Positions 23,500-35,247 of a stretch of 64,000 nt of DNA are shown here, piece after piece; position 1 is the first letter of the stretch, and every line of letters starts with the position of its first letter. Source of the stretch: Sabellastarte sp. h YS-2021 (taxonomy: Eukaryota; Annelida; Polychaeta; Sabellida; Sabellidae). The stretch lies in the NCBI GenBank assembly GCA_964017235.1, contig OZ024939.1, positions 42,324,241 to 42,388,240 of the forward strand. The letters run 5' to 3'. Under the pieces are notes generated by a model. It ran no database searches and had not been told where the DNA came from. It was given only the letters and a program-made list of their open reading frames with translations. The position numbers and the translations under genes were made by a program.

Positions 23500-26465
23500 A
23501 ATCATTTATAACTTGAAAACTGTTGCATCTAGAGCATTTTGTTAAAATATGTTATTCAGCTACTTTTTTCATAGCTACAATATGGTGAGTAAGTTGGGTG
23601 CCTGTCTCAATAGCTAAGTGAGTAATAGCTACTTTTGGGCTTTTCAGTAACTTCCATCATGAGTAGAATCACTTGTAACTTAAAAACTATTGCATTTAGA
23701 GAATTTCGTATAAACATGTTATTCAGCTACTTTTGGGTCAGCTATAACATAGTAAAATTTTAGACCTGTAGCTCATGGCATAGCTGAGTAATAGCTACTT
23801 TTAGGTTATCACTGTTGAGTAAATCGCTTATAACTTCAAAACTATTGCATTTAGAGAATTTCGTATAAATATGTTATTCAGCTACTTTTGGGTCAGCTGT
23901 AACATAGTAAAATTTCAGACCTGTAGCTCATGGCATAGCTGAGTAATAGCTACTTTTAGGTTATCACTGTTGAGTAAATCGCTTATAACTTGGAAACTAT
24001 TGCATTTAGAGTATTTTGTTTGAATATGTTGTTCACCTATTTTGGGATCAGCTATAACATAGTGAAGTTTCAGATCTGTGGCTCATTGCATAGCTGAGTA
24101 ATAGCTACTTTGAAGTTCTCACTATTGAGTAAATCGGTTGTAATTGGAAAACTATTGCATTTAGAGAATTTCGTATAAATATGTTATTCAGCTACTTTTG
24201 GGTCAGCTATAACATAGTAAAATTTCAGACCTGTAGCTCATGGCATAGCTGAGTAATAGCTACTTTTAGGTTATCACTGTTGAGTAAATCGCTTATAACT
24301 TGGAAACTATTGCATTTAGAGTATTTTGTTTGAATATGTTATTCACCTATTTTGGGATCAGCTATAACATAGTGAAGTTTCAGATCTGTGGCTCATTGCA
24401 TAGCTGAGTAATAACTACTTTGAAGTTCTCACTATTGAGTAAATCGGTTGTAATTGGAAAACTATTGCATTTAGAGAATTTCGTATAAATATGTTATTCA
24501 GCTACTTTTGGGTCAGCTATAACATAGTAAAATTTCAGACCTGTAGCTCATGGCATAGCTGAGTAATAGCTACTTTTAGGTCATCACTATTGAGTAAATC
24601 AGTTGTAACTTGAAAACTATTGCATTTACAGTATTTTGCTTAAATATGTTGTTCACCTACTTTTGGGTCAGCTATAACATAGTAAAATTTCAGACCTGTA
24701 GCTCATTGCATAGCTGAGTAATAACTACTTTGAGGTTCTCACTATTGAGTAAATCAGTTGTAATTGCAAAACTATTGCATTTAGAGAATTTAGTATAAAT
24801 ATGTTATTCAGCTACTTTTGGGTCAGCTATAACATAGTAAAATTTCAGACCTGTAGCTCATGGCATAGCTGAGTAATAGCTACTTTTAGGTCATCACTAT
24901 TGAGTAAATCAGTTGTAACTTGAAAACTATTGCATTTACAGTATTTTGCTTAAATATGTTGTTCACCTACTTTTGGGTCAGCTATAACATAGTAAAATTT
25001 CAGACCTGTAGCTCATTGCATAGCTGAGTAATAACTACTTTTAGGTTCTCACTATTGAGTAAATCAGTTGTAATTGCAAAACTATTGCATTTAGAGAATT
25101 TAGTATAAATATGTTATTCAGCTACTTTTGGGTCAGCTATAACATAGTAAAATTTCAGACCTGTAGCTCATGGCATAGCTGAGTAATAGCTACTTTTAGG
25201 TCATCACTATTGAGTAAATCAGTTGTAACTTGAAAACTATTGCATTTACAGTATTTTGCTTAAATATGTTGTTCACCTACTTTTGGGTCAGCTATAACAT
25301 AGTAAAATTTCAGACCTGTAGCTCATGGCATAGCTGAGTAATAGCTACTTTTAGGTTATCACTGTTGAGTAAATCGCTTATAACTTGGAAATTATTGCAT
25401 TTAGAGTATTTTGTTTCAATATGTTATTCACCTATTTTGGGGTCAGCTATAACATAGTGAAGTTCCAGACCTGTGGCTCATTGCATAGCTGAGTAATAGC
25501 TACTTTGAAGTTCTCACTGTTGAGTAAATCAGTTGTAATTGGAAAACTATTGCATTTAGAGTATTTAGTATAAATATGTTATTCAGCTACTTTTGGGTCA
25601 GCTATAACATAGTAAAATTTCAGACCTGTAGCTCATGGCATAGCTGAGTAATAGCTACTTTTAGGTTATCACTGTTGAGTAAGTCACTTATAACTTGAAA
25701 ACTATTGCATTTAGAGTATTTTGTTGCAATATGTTATTCACCTATTTTGGGGTCAGCTATAACATAGTGAAGTTCCAGACCTGTGGCTCATTGCATAGCT
25801 GAGTAATAGCTACTTTGAAGTTTTCACTGTTGAGTAAATCAGTTGTAATTGGAAAACTATTGCCTTTACAGAAATTTGTGCAAATATGTTATTCAGCTAC
25901 TTTTGGGTCAGCTATAACATAGTGAAATTACAGACCTGTAGCTCATGGCACAACTGAGCAATAGCTATTCTCAGGCACTGACTGTTGAGTAAATCAGCTA
26001 TAACTTGAAAAATATTGCATTTGGAGTATTTTGTTAAAATATATTGTTCACCTACTTTGGGGTTAGCTATAACATAGTGAAATTACAGACCTATAGCTCA
26101 TGGCATAGTGGAGCAATAGCTATTTTCAGGTTCTCACTATTGAGTAAATCAGTTGTAACTTGAAAACTATTGCATTTACAGTATTTTGCTTAAATATGTT
26201 GTTCACCTACTTTTAGGTCAGCTATAACAGTGCAAAAATTCAGACATGTAGCTCATTGCATAGCTGAGTAATAGTTACTTTGAGGTTCTCACTCTTGAGT
26301 AAATCAGTTGTAACTTGAAAATTATTACATTTAGAGTATTTTGTTTAAATATGTTATTCACATAATTTTTGGTCAGCTATAACATAGTGAAATTGCAGAC
26401 CTCTATGTCATGGCATAGCTGAGCAATAGCTTCTTTCAGGTTCTCACTGTTGAGTAAATCATTGT
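23500..26465. repeat. 155-bp satellite array, about 19 copies, dimeric
   Basis: Repeated core 'ggtcagctataacatagt', 'cagacctgtagctcat', 'gcatagctgagtaatag' and 'aactattgcattta'. The spacing of 'gagtaaatc' is about 154-156 bp (for example near 23975, 24129 and 24283). Neighbouring monomers alternate between 'cgcttataacttgg' and 'ggttgtaattgg' types, giving a 310-bp higher-order unit in the middle. Edge copies are more diverged, as expected from unequal exchange. No coding frame. Confidence 0.92.
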
Positions 26466-26469
26466 ATCC

Positions 26470-27275
26470 AACCTGTAGGAAATCATGGGCTGGGAATCTA
26501 TTAATATGGTCCGATTTGACCTTGGAACCCTCCTTCAAGGTCAAATGAGGATAGCCAAACATAAAAGTGCTTATAACTCGCTTATTATTGGTCCTAGAGG
26601 TTGGAATGAAAACCAACCTATAGAAAATCATGAGCTGGGAATTTTTTGTTGTGGTCGGATTTCACCTTGGACCCCTCCTTCAAGGTCAAATGAGGATAGC
26701 CAAACTTAAAAGTGCTTATAACTCACTTATTATTGGTCCTAGAGGTTTCGAATGGAAAACCAACCTATAGAAAATCATGGGCTGGGAATCTTTTGGTGTA
26801 GTCGGATTTGACCTTAGACCCCTCCTTCCAGGTCAAACGAAGATAGCCAAACTTAAAGTGCTTATAACTCACGTATTATTGGTCTTGGAGGTTTGGCATG
26901 GTAAACCAACATATAGGAAATCATGGGCTGGGATTCTTTTGGTGTGGTCAGATTTGACCTGGGACCCCTGCTTCAAGGTCAATTGAGGATAGCCAAACTT
27001 ACAATTGCTTAGAACTCGCTTATTATTGGTCCTACAAGTTTGGGATGGTAAACAAGCTACAGGAAATCATGGGCTGGGAATTTTTTTGTGTGGTCGGATT
27101 TGACCTTGGACCCCCTCCTTCAAGGTCAAACAAGGATAGCCAAACTTAAAAAGTGCCTATGACTCACTTATTATTGGTCCGAGAGGTTTGGGATGGTAAA
27201 CCATCCTAAATTCTTTGGCTGGGAATCTTTTGGTATGGTCAGATTTGACCTTTGGACCCCTTCTTCATGGTCGAA
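26470..27275. repeat. 146-148-bp tandem repeat, about 5.5 copies
   Basis: Unit with 'aaatcatgggctgggaatc', 'gatttgaccttggacccc', 'ccttcaaggtcaaa', 'ggatagccaaacttaaa' and 'ttattattggtcctagagg'. The same family flanks the DIRS element at 51264-57613 in another intron. Confidence 0.88.
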
Positions 27276-27564
27276 CGAGGATATTGCATTTATAGTATTT
27301 CTTTAAATATTTTTAACCTACTTTTTACACTTAAACAATTACCTTGTTACTTTATTTCATAATACCATTTGCAGGGCACAACTTTTTTGTCCTTTTCTTC
27401 TGTCAGCTTCGGAATATCTTTCGAACATGCTGTTCAGTTAACATTTACTGTATTTCTGTACAGCCCTTTCCCTGATAATTATGCTTTCCTCTCATTATCA
27501 CCATCACAATCAAAAACATTCAGTCAGCTGACACAGTGCCCGTTCACGGGCACTCTCCTCTTGT

Positions 27565-27950
27565 TATTTCTACCTAAGCATGATTTGCAGGTAACTTTAT
27601 AGATTTCAGTAGAAACTGCCTCCCTGTTGACCTGATATTGACCTCTAACCTAAGCATGATATGCAGGTAAATTGATGGATTTCAGTAGAAACTGCTTCCC
27701 TGTTGACCTGATTTTTATTTCTACCTAAGCATGATTTGCAGGTAACTTTATAGATTTCAGTAGAAACTGCCTCCCTGTTGACCTGATATTGACCTCTAAC
27801 CTAAGCATGATATGCAGGTAAATTGATGGATTTCAGTAGAAACTGCTTCCCTGTTGACCTGATTTTTATTTCTACCTAAGCATGATTTGCAGGTAACTTT
27901 ATAGATTTCAGTAGAAACTGCTTCCCTGGAGACCTGATGTTTTTCTCTAC
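27565..27950. repeat. 75-bp tandem array, right part (150-bp dimers)
   Basis: 'ctacctaagcatgatttgca' recurs at 27571, 27721 and 27871, with a sister monomer ('ctaacctaagcatgatatgc') between. Continues the array seen at 22970-23101. Confidence 0.88.
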
Positions 27951-29084
27951 TTAAGGGGGATTCTGGTTGTCCGAAAATCTACCAAAAGGACTTGAATTAT
28001 ATATTGCTTGTGATAATTTTGTGTGTAATATATTATTTCTATTGTTAAAACATAGTGGACTCAGGTGTGATAGTTACAGCTTTCATACATCAGAGAAAGC
28101 ATACAACTGCTGCTTTTTTTTTCACAAATACCAAAATAGTTCATAACTATTTTGTGGTGACAAGATGTTTATTTGTAAGATTTGTTTCAGTTTTCAGTTA
28201 CATTTCATTAATTTGATACCAATGGACATGCAACACTTAATTGTTGAGAAAATTATTCTAAAGCACGATTTGCCAGAAGTAAAAATACCAGTTAATGTTG
28301 TTACTGCATGGTGTGTGCGTATGGCTATTATTTGATGTTAACCTGTTTCCCAAATATGTTTTGAACTTTATTGACACTTGATTCATCTTAAAAATAAATA
28401 TCTGGTAAACAGATTTATAAATCTTAAGTAGACATAGTTTTATTCATAGCTTTAGAGCATTTTTAGTTCATAAAATCTTGTTATTGGAGGGGCAGTAGCT
28501 AAAACCTTCTAGTGGTCAGTTTGAGAAAATGTTATACTTTTACGTGTATAAAGTTTTCTGAATTTGGCATTAAGTTTTTGTTGCTTCTGTTTTTGTCTGT
28601 GAATTGTGCATGTCTCATCCAGTAAACATCCTTACCCAGAAGCCATTAAATGACATTACAGTCTTTATTTTGAAATGCAGATTAGTGTTTTGAAACTGTT
28701 CTGGAGTTAGACTGAGTTCCTGTCTTTGTGGACTGTTGGCTATCAATTTTGACATGTGATCACTTCACTCTCATATTTGTGGTCCTGTTTACAACTTGAG
28801 TTCCTGGCAGTATAATCTATGGAAAATACTGTCCTTAGATTTACCCAGCTGTGAATATAAACATATAAATTCAAATTTGACTAAAATGTAATGTCAGAAC
28901 ACTCATATTTGAAATAAACTTGCTTCCACTGTAAGCATGTAACATGTGATATTTGGTTCTACAAAGGAAACAGTGAAGATTCAGTCAGATAGTCAGAAGT
29001 CATTATTTCTAGGAGCATGGGCTGTAGTGAGGATGTTTACTGTAGGTTAGATTATAGGTTTTGCTGTGGTTTTTTTGCATGTAG

Positions 29085-29201
29085 AGTTAGACAGTGTGTT
29101 GTCCAATGGACTGGCCACACCAAGTAGAAAGAGGATGACCGTCCCACCCGATGTCGTGTTGCCTAGCACCCCTCAAACCAAGCAGTACAAGGAGACTGAA
29201 G
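29085..29201 (+). CDS. SVIL: Supervillin coding exon E7
   Basis: Acceptor 'tttttgcatgtag', donor 'gaag|gtttgt', phase 1 to 1. Encodes LDSVLSNGLATPSRKRMTV, then PPDVVLPSTPQTKQYKETE. Low complexity, placed by phase and splice sites. The alternative AG two bases later runs into a stop. Confidence 0.85.
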
Positions 29202-30049
29202 GTTTGTCATATCAGTCTCACTCCCACACATCATTGATTTTAGTCTTTTCAATCAGTAAACTTGTAGCTTAAATTTGTCAATATAATGTTCATGTCCAAA
29301 AAGAGACCTATTAATATCCTATGTTTGGTCAAATTTAACATTTTTCATACGTTCGAGTGTTACTTTTGAAATGTTAATTTATTTTAAAAGTAAAAAACTC
29401 GACAAATTATGTAGCATCATGCAATTAAACTTGTGTCAAATTGCAGTCTTGCCAGAGAAAGTTGGATAAGCTGTGTTCTTTTGGGACGTTTATGATTGTT
29501 CTCATTTATAAAGTTTAGTTTTATTTCTCCTGATTTTGTATTAAGTTCTGTTTGGTCCTGTGACACAGTTATGCTGTTGGTTTTGAACTGACAATAAATA
29601 ATAGTGCTGGGAAGTTTGAGCATCAAACCAATGTTTTCAAAAGCAGTAAAATCCCTTTTTTGAACCTATGGTTAAAACATAAAATCCATAGATATTTTGT
29701 AAAAATTTCACCATAAACTCAGTAAAAGGCTAGTTTTATAAATGGCCAAAAATAGCATCCTTTTTAATGTTGGCGATTTCTAAATGTTTTTCAGAGTCCA
29801 AATTTCAGAAGTTCGACCTGGGGCAATCAACGAGCAAACTATCGAACTTCTAGAAACATCTTCGCAGCCCCTCTAAATAACTTGTAAATTTCAAAGTATA
29901 GATTACCTGGATACATTCTTATGATACATATATCTTAAGTCCCTGTTAGCTGTGTTTGTCCACTTATATAATTTAGGACACAGTAGAGAATGTTAAGATG
30001 TAAATTGTACAATCTTCAAGTTGTTTAAGTGTGGTTGTTTGTGTTTTAG
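29202..30049. other. Intron E7-E8
   Basis: Holds a hAT-like MITE candidate at about 29604-29873. Nothing else recognised. Confidence 0.6.
29604..29873. mobile_element. Possible hAT-type MITE
   Basis: The left end 'tagtgctgggaagtttgag' and right end 'cttcgcagcccctcta' pair imperfectly. They resemble the better preserved element at 35489-35862, and 'gttcga' and 'ttctagaaacatcttcg' words are shared. No clear target duplication. Confidence 0.45.
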
Positions 30050-30138
30050 CGGCCTCCACACCAAACATTCCAGTGAGCACCAAGATTGTAGCAGAATCAG
30101 TCGCAACAGATTCTGATGAAAACAAGGAAAATTCTGTG
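30050..30138 (+). CDS. SVIL: Supervillin coding exon E8
   Basis: Acceptor 'gtgttttag', donor 'tctgtg|gtgagg', phase 1 to 0. Encodes ASTPNIPVSTKIVAESVATD and then SDENKENSV, which includes a KEN sequence (30124-30132). Confidence 0.85.
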
Positions 30139-30701
30139 GTGAGGAATATTTGTGTAATTATGTTAATGTGTAAAGTGTACTGTATGCATTTGTTCAGGTT
30201 TGTATATGTGTCTGAAATACTGCCAGTGCCAACTTAACACCTCTTATAAAACACCTTAATTACAGTGGAACCTCGATTATCCGACCCTCTATTATCCGAA
30301 TTTTCAATTATCTGACCTCCAATCCACTCTCCCAACTCCATTTAAACCTGTTATTTTAGTCTGTTCATTATCCAACCTTTCTATTATCCGACCTAATTGT
30401 TACTCTCCCAGGAGGGGCGGATAATGGAGATTCTACTGTACTACTATATCAAGACAAGTCATTTCAGAGATAAAGGTAACCTTGTGATGGTTTCACATCC
30501 TGTTCACAGGGATATAAATATTTGTCTTGCCTACTCACACAGAATTCAGAAGTACCGGCCATTTTGGCCGTCAAGCCTGAAGATAAACTTCATCATTAAT
30601 TAAAACCTCATTTATTCATCTCAGAAAATAATTAGGATACAGTAAAATCCCGAGTTGACTTTCAATGCAATGCTGTATATACTTGCCCATTCTCTTAACA
30701 G
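30139..30701. other. Intron E8-E9
   Basis: Contains the pogo/Tigger-like MITE at 30263-30438. Nothing else recognised. Confidence 0.65.
30263..30438. mobile_element. pogo/Tigger-like MITE with TA target site
   Basis: Ends 'cagtggaacctcgattatcc' and 'ggataatggagattctactg' are inverted repeats, flanked by TA on both sides. Several 'attatccgac' words sit inside. The terminal pattern CAGTRRAACCTCGATTATCCG is that of pogo-superfamily elements. One-sided relatives are at about 5870 and 37520. Confidence 0.75.
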
Positions 30702-30832
30702 GTGGAGGTTCCACGTGCTGATGACGAGTCCTTCCAGTCGTTTTACTCACAGAGTGAGACGGGAGGAGCGATAAAAAGACATGCAGTGGATGTCAGTCTA
30801 GAGGATATGGACACAGTGACATCCAATCAGGT
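30702..30832 (+). CDS. SVIL: Supervillin coding exon E9
   Basis: Acceptor 'tctcttaacag'; the donor is taken as 'caggt|gtaagc' because phase 2 is needed for E10. Encodes VEVPRADDESFQSFYSQSE, TGGAIKRHAVDVSLEDMDT and VTSNQV. This acidic stretch precedes the conserved ASKNPL block, as in vertebrate supervillin. Confidence 0.88.
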
Positions 30833-31472
30833 GTAAGCAAGAGAATTCTTACACATAGCGACTAATATATCCTGTAACTGGACAAATCTCTTCATGTATG
30901 GCCTGAAGGTCTAACTGGCTTGTAGGTCTTACGGAAGGTTACCTCAAAAATCAAATGTAGGAGACCCTGTGTTAAGTGGGAAAGCAGGTAGCAGTAGGGA
31001 ATACCTAATTCTTTCAGTGCAGAATTAATGACCAACTTCTATGTTTTTCTCTACATCCTCAACTAGCTGTCATGGTATGGCATATATACTATAACCTCCA
31101 ATCAGTTTCATTTCCTCCAGGTAAAGTGTAAGATACAGTTGTGGTAGGACATATGTACAGTGATTTACAGTGACTTTATGTCAAGTGTAAGAATAGCTAT
31201 AAAAGTTCTACAATCTGGAGTAATATTCAGTACACCACTGAGCCCTTTGGTCTACTAGTTGATCACTTGTATTCAAGTGCACTAGAATTTCTTATACTCA
31301 AAAAATGAGGATTTTCTTCAGTTGAAGATTCATATGTAAAAAAAAATGGGTTTATAAAATTAAATATTGAGAATTTGAAATAATAGATGCTTGTACAATA
31401 AGATTGCATGCAATGCGCTAAAATTAGACAAAGGTAATCTCTGATTTCTTAGTTTATGATCTGTGATTTTAG
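30833..31472. other. Intron E9-E10
   Basis: No feature recognised. Confidence 0.55.
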
Positions 31473-31633
31473 CTTGAGTCAGACAAAGCGAGCACGTCCA
31501 CAGAATCGTCAGACCCGCGCCTCTAAGAACCCACTGAAGGCACTGGCTCAGCGAGATGACCTCAAGTCACAGTATGAAGAGTACAACACTGGTGTCGCTG
31601 AAAAAGAACTCAGGAGGATCAAAACCGACCAAA
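31473..31633 (+). CDS. SVIL: Supervillin coding exon E10
   Basis: Acceptor 'tgattttag', donor 'ccaaa|gtaagg', phase 2 to 1. Encodes RARPQNRQTRASKNPLKALA and QRDDLKSQYEEYNTGVAEKE, a hallmark supervillin sequence (ASKNPLKMLAAREDL in vertebrates, recalled) that leads into the first gelsolin-like repeat. Confidence 0.97.
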
Positions 31634-32204
31634 GTAAGGGTCAAAGGTCAACGTCGGAGTTAGATTTCCTGTTAATAGCTATGGGACTCTTGGGACAGGT
31701 TATCCCCTACTGGTTGCCATGAACTTGGGTTGAACCTGTGATCAAAGTTAGTGTTTTATGGCCCATTCAAAAGCCAAGGTGCATTAAGAACAGGCTCTCA
31801 GTGAATGCCAGACAATTCCAGAAGCTCACTTCAGAGCTGGAGCCACAAGAGGTGACAGCCAAGGGCAAACGTTTGAAATAGTGCCGTAAAAAGTGGCTTT
31901 CAAGATCAGCTGAATCGGGTTCAAATTTAAACTATTCAGTGTAATGATTTTCTGCCACCTAGTTTACTTAAACAATGCTGTATTGATCCAGCATAACATC
32001 TTGCCACCTTTAAGTTTGTACAATCGGGTGCCTAATTGAACAAATACAATATTATCACTTTTGTAACATCCTCTAGTTTGGCCAAATCAGGTACCTAATT
32101 AAACCAGTGCAATATGATATATCACTACTTACCACACCAATTTAGTGACACCAGGTGCAAAATTAAACAATTACAGTTTTATGACTTTTTTTACCACATT
32201 TTAG
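31634..32204. other. Intron E10-E11
   Basis: No feature recognised beyond AT-rich sequence. Confidence 0.55.
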
Positions 32205-32372
32205 TTGCTGGCAAAGCGTGTATGGCTACTGATGCTCTGGCTGCCTTGGCAACCAAAGAGAGTTTTGACAAGGTGAAACTACGCAAAGCAGAAACAGTGG
32301 CAGGGGGTTCTTATTTGTCAGGGGGAGACAGATTTGTGCCTTACAAAGATCTCATGTTGATTCAAGTCAAAG
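32205..32372 (+). CDS. SVIL: Supervillin coding exon E11, start of gelsolin-like repeats
   Basis: Acceptor 'cacattttag', donor 'aaag|gtgagt', phase 1 to 1. Encodes ALAALATKESFDKVKLRKAE, then FVPYKDLMLIQVKG, which matches the recalled vertebrate LAGLASKENF and VPYKRLMLLQIKG. Confidence 0.97.
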
Positions 32373-33082
32373 GTGAGTAAATCCATGCACTACAGAGATC
32401 TTGTGTAGATTTGGGTAAAAGGTGGTTAAATTGTGGTTATTTGATTTCTGTGGTTATGTTTGTGGTTATAAGTGTGAAGCAGAGACCATTGGTGTTCTGC
32501 TTGTTGGACTGTGTGTGCTCCATCAGTGAGTTGTCAGCTGTGAATGATGTGTAAAGCCATTAAAACATTCAACATTTCATAAGGTTAAAGCAACTATTTT
32601 CGATCAGGAACCAATTTAGCAATGTATTTAAATCTTAAATGCCCTACTATGGATATAGGAACAATCCCTGACCAAACCACGGTATACGCAGAATTTTACC
32701 ATGGTTATAAGCCCCGAAGGCGAAGCCTGAGGGGTTTATTGCCTCAAACCATGGTAAAATTCTACGTATACTGTGGTTTTGGAGGGGGGTTATTACTATT
32801 CTAACATGACAAATTATTTTAAGATGAATAATTATTGCAAATTTTACTGTAAAACATTCATTGTTATGACAGCCATAATGAGCGATAATAGGGAGTGACT
32901 GGGTTACGCTGTATTTTACCAGTGAAGTATTTCGTCGTTTAGCCAATCAGAATCGAGGACACATCCATGTCATGTTAGAATCAGACATTTACTTCAGTAT
33001 AAAAAGTAAATTCTGCTGCCCAGATTTGCCTTTGTAGGGGTGTGACTGTATTTGGTGAAAACAGTTTCCTTGTGTCTTTCAG
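32373..33082. other. Intron E11-E12
   Basis: Contains a foldback element at about 32675-32785 and a second inverted pair at about 32795-32985. Confidence 0.6.
32675..32785. mobile_element. Palindromic foldback repeat
   Basis: 'accacggtatacgcagaatt' with 'ttaccatggtt' on the left pairs with 'aaccatggtaaaattctacg' and 'tatactgtggt' on the right, around a short GC-rich loop. A flanking inverted pair, 'ctattctaacatgaca' (about 32797) and 'tgtcatgttagaatcag' (about 32968), may be the ends of a second small element. Confidence 0.65.
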
Positions 33083-33228
33083 GACGCAGATCGTGTCAGT
33101 GTCGTCTTGTGGCACCTGTTGCACATTCCATTAACAGTGGCGACTGTTTTATTCTGGTCACTCCAAACAAAGTGTATGTGTGGATCGGGGAATTCTGCAA
33201 TGTGATAGAAAAGTCCAAGGCTTTCGAT
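33083..33228 (+). CDS. SVIL: Supervillin coding exon E12 (gelsolin repeat core)
   Basis: Acceptor 'gtctttcag', donor 'gat|gtaagt', phase 1 to 0. Encodes CRLVAPVAHSINSGDCFILV and KVYVWIGEFCNVIEKSKAFD: the classical gelsolin-fold core (NSGDCF, then VxVWxG, then the NxxExxKA helix). Confidence 0.98.
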
Positions 33229-33550
33229 GTAAGTAAATACAAGGCTATTGTGTACAAGAATCCAGTGTTATGTATGTGTTCAATGGGAGTACAAGTAAAA
33301 GAATAACATTCGTTATATAAATTAAACAATTAGATTCAGATATACAAAATTAGAACCAATTTCAAAAGATCAAGAATCGCATATTTTTAGGGTATGAAAC
33401 TCAAAAAGTTGTAAAATGTAGCATTCAATAAGGATACAATGAAGATTAAATTGTTTTTTTAGACTAATTTGAAACTAGAATTATTAATTTCAGAAATTTA
33501 ATATGGTTCATGTAAACAGGAGTTACTGGTATTATGGGGATTTTATTCAG
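33229..33550. other. Intron E12-E13
   Basis: 322 bp; nothing recognised. Confidence 0.55.
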
Positions 33551-33689
33551 GTTGCGCAGACTATTCAGCAGAAGAAGGATCTGGGTTGTAAGTCCTCCTC
33601 AGACCCCTGTGTTATACAAGAAGGCAAGGACTTCGTGTCATCAGGGGAGGAGTTCTGGTCACTGCTTGGTGGCAGAGGAAAACCCCAAG
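33551..33689 (+). CDS. SVIL: Supervillin coding exon E13
   Basis: Acceptor 'tttattcag', donor 'caag|gtttgt', phase 0 to 1. Encodes VAQTIQQKKDLGCKSSSDP and EFWSLLGGRGKPQG. The 'FW.LLGG' closing motif of a gelsolin repeat is clear. Confidence 0.97.
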
Positions 33690-34532
33690 GTTTGTACTAA
33701 CTCTATGTTAGGTTTTCAGACCTCTGTTAACAGCACTGATGTTATAGTGTGATGGTTAAACTAAACATATAGGTTAAATGCTCGGGCAAACTCATGTCTG
33801 CATTGCTGCTTGTCTTAATGTTTGACATTGATGGTGAAATCTCAAGGTGCGGGGATGTGGGTAAATTAATAATACCACAGATTATATTGGACTGAACCAT
33901 AGAAAATCTTAAGGAATGTAAATAAAATGAAGGCTATTAAATCTCAGAAACACTAATGGCTTATATTTTGATGGTTAAATTTAGTGGTGGAGCAAAGATG
34001 TGATGTGGTATGGTATACCTCACAAGAGCTTTGGTCACTGTTGGGAGGCAGGGTAAAACTTGAAGCTGGAAGGGGTTGGGTGCAGTATCAACGTTTTGTT
34101 CGGGCTTTTCATCTCAGAAAGTGGCTAAGGTCATGTGGTCTAGTTTAAGTGGTGGAGATGTAACATTTGCCCAGTTTTGCAGGTTTATATTTAGTCCAAA
34201 AATCCACTTAGTGTACAAAATAGTTTTCTGGTGTTCGGTTCTATTTTAATGTCTAAATTGTCAAATTATTAGTAGTTTACAGGAATGACAGAGAGTAGTG
34301 AGGAGCAAATTAGAAGTTGTGTTTTTTATTGGACAGAACCAACATATTTTCTGGCCATTGTATTTATCTAGAAAATGGGATGATTAGATTTGATTTATTT
34401 TTCAAGAAAAAACAAATGCAATGAACTTTTCTAAATTATGCCGAGAGCCAGTCCCAATACGTCCCTGGCTGTTGAACAGGACGTAAAACACCAACTTTTT
34501 TCTAAATAGTGCAAATCTTTTCTTTGTATCAG
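33690..34532. other. Intron E13-E14
   Basis: Contains a SINE tail fragment at about 34436-34495, with the same 'agtcccaatacgtccctggctg' and 'ggacgtaaaac' blocks as the SINE at 39240-39400. Otherwise nothing recognised. Confidence 0.55.
34436..34495 (+). repeat. SINE 3' fragment (family C)
   Basis: 'tcccaatacgtccctggctg' followed by 'ttgaacaggacgtaaaacac' parallels the 3' end of the copy at 39240-39400. Confidence 0.5.
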
Positions 34533-34678
34533 CACCCGGCCCGGCAGAAGAGGATGAACTATATGAGATGTATCTGGCAGAGACAAACATGGTCTACAAA
34601 GTGCAGGGTGAACATCTGGTGGCCCAGAAAGAACAGTGGGGCCAGGTGCTGAGACACGAGATACTTACCGATAAAGAG
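34533..34678 (+). CDS. SVIL: Supervillin coding exon E14
   Basis: Acceptor 'tttgtatcag', donor 'aaagag|gtaaac', phase 1 to 0. Encodes PAEEDELYEMYLAETNMVYK and HEILTDKE. EDELYE..I.ETN..Y is conserved at the start of the second gelsolin-like repeat of supervillin. Confidence 0.97.
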
Positions 34679-35247
34679 GTAAACCATAGTATACAAAAGT
34701 GACTGAAAAATTGACAAGATTTTGATCTTGATAGTCACGCAGAATAATGTTTGGATATGGCGGATAAGTCTCCATATCAGGGTCTGGTGTTACAAAGCCT
34801 TCTTTAATAAGGAGCCCCAGAACTACAGGAAGGGGGATTTTTACCCGTTTTGGATGCCGAGTCTATCATCTCTTTTACAAAGTCTCCTTTAAGCCCTACT
34901 TATCACTGGTTGTCCTTTAATGAGGGGGGCAAATCACTGTTTTTGCTGAAAAAAGTGGGCAAAAAGCAGTGATATCGTGTAAAATTCTTCTAAATATGGT
35001 CAGCAGAAACCTTTTCCTTCCAGATGACTGAAAATAAGACTAAAACACATACCGCATTGAAACTGGGTCCTGTCATCTATTTAAATTGTTATGAACCACC
35101 AATCATTAATATTCATCATGCAGTGATTGGAAAAGTATTGAAGTGGTCAAAATGGAGGTTAAAAATGTAGTTTGGGCTTTTAAAAACCGCAGTGGAGGGA
35201 GAGTAGTGTGTCTGAAATCTACACGTGCATCTCTGTATTTATTGCAG
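34679..35247. other. Intron E14-E15
   Basis: No feature recognised. Confidence 0.55.

Larger units (their letters stand above)
22782..29084. other. Intron E6-E7, largely satellite
   Basis: 6.3 kb. Contains a 75-bp array interrupted by a composite block of about 4.46 kb (23102-27564). The block is made of a GCGTAC/GCGTCC run, a 155-bp satellite and a 146-bp satellite. From 27951 to 29084 it is AT-rich with nothing recognised. Confidence 0.8.

Noticed and set aside
23500-26465. CRISPR-like regular repeats
   Set aside because: Repeats are 155-bp monomers with no unique spacers, in an animal intron.
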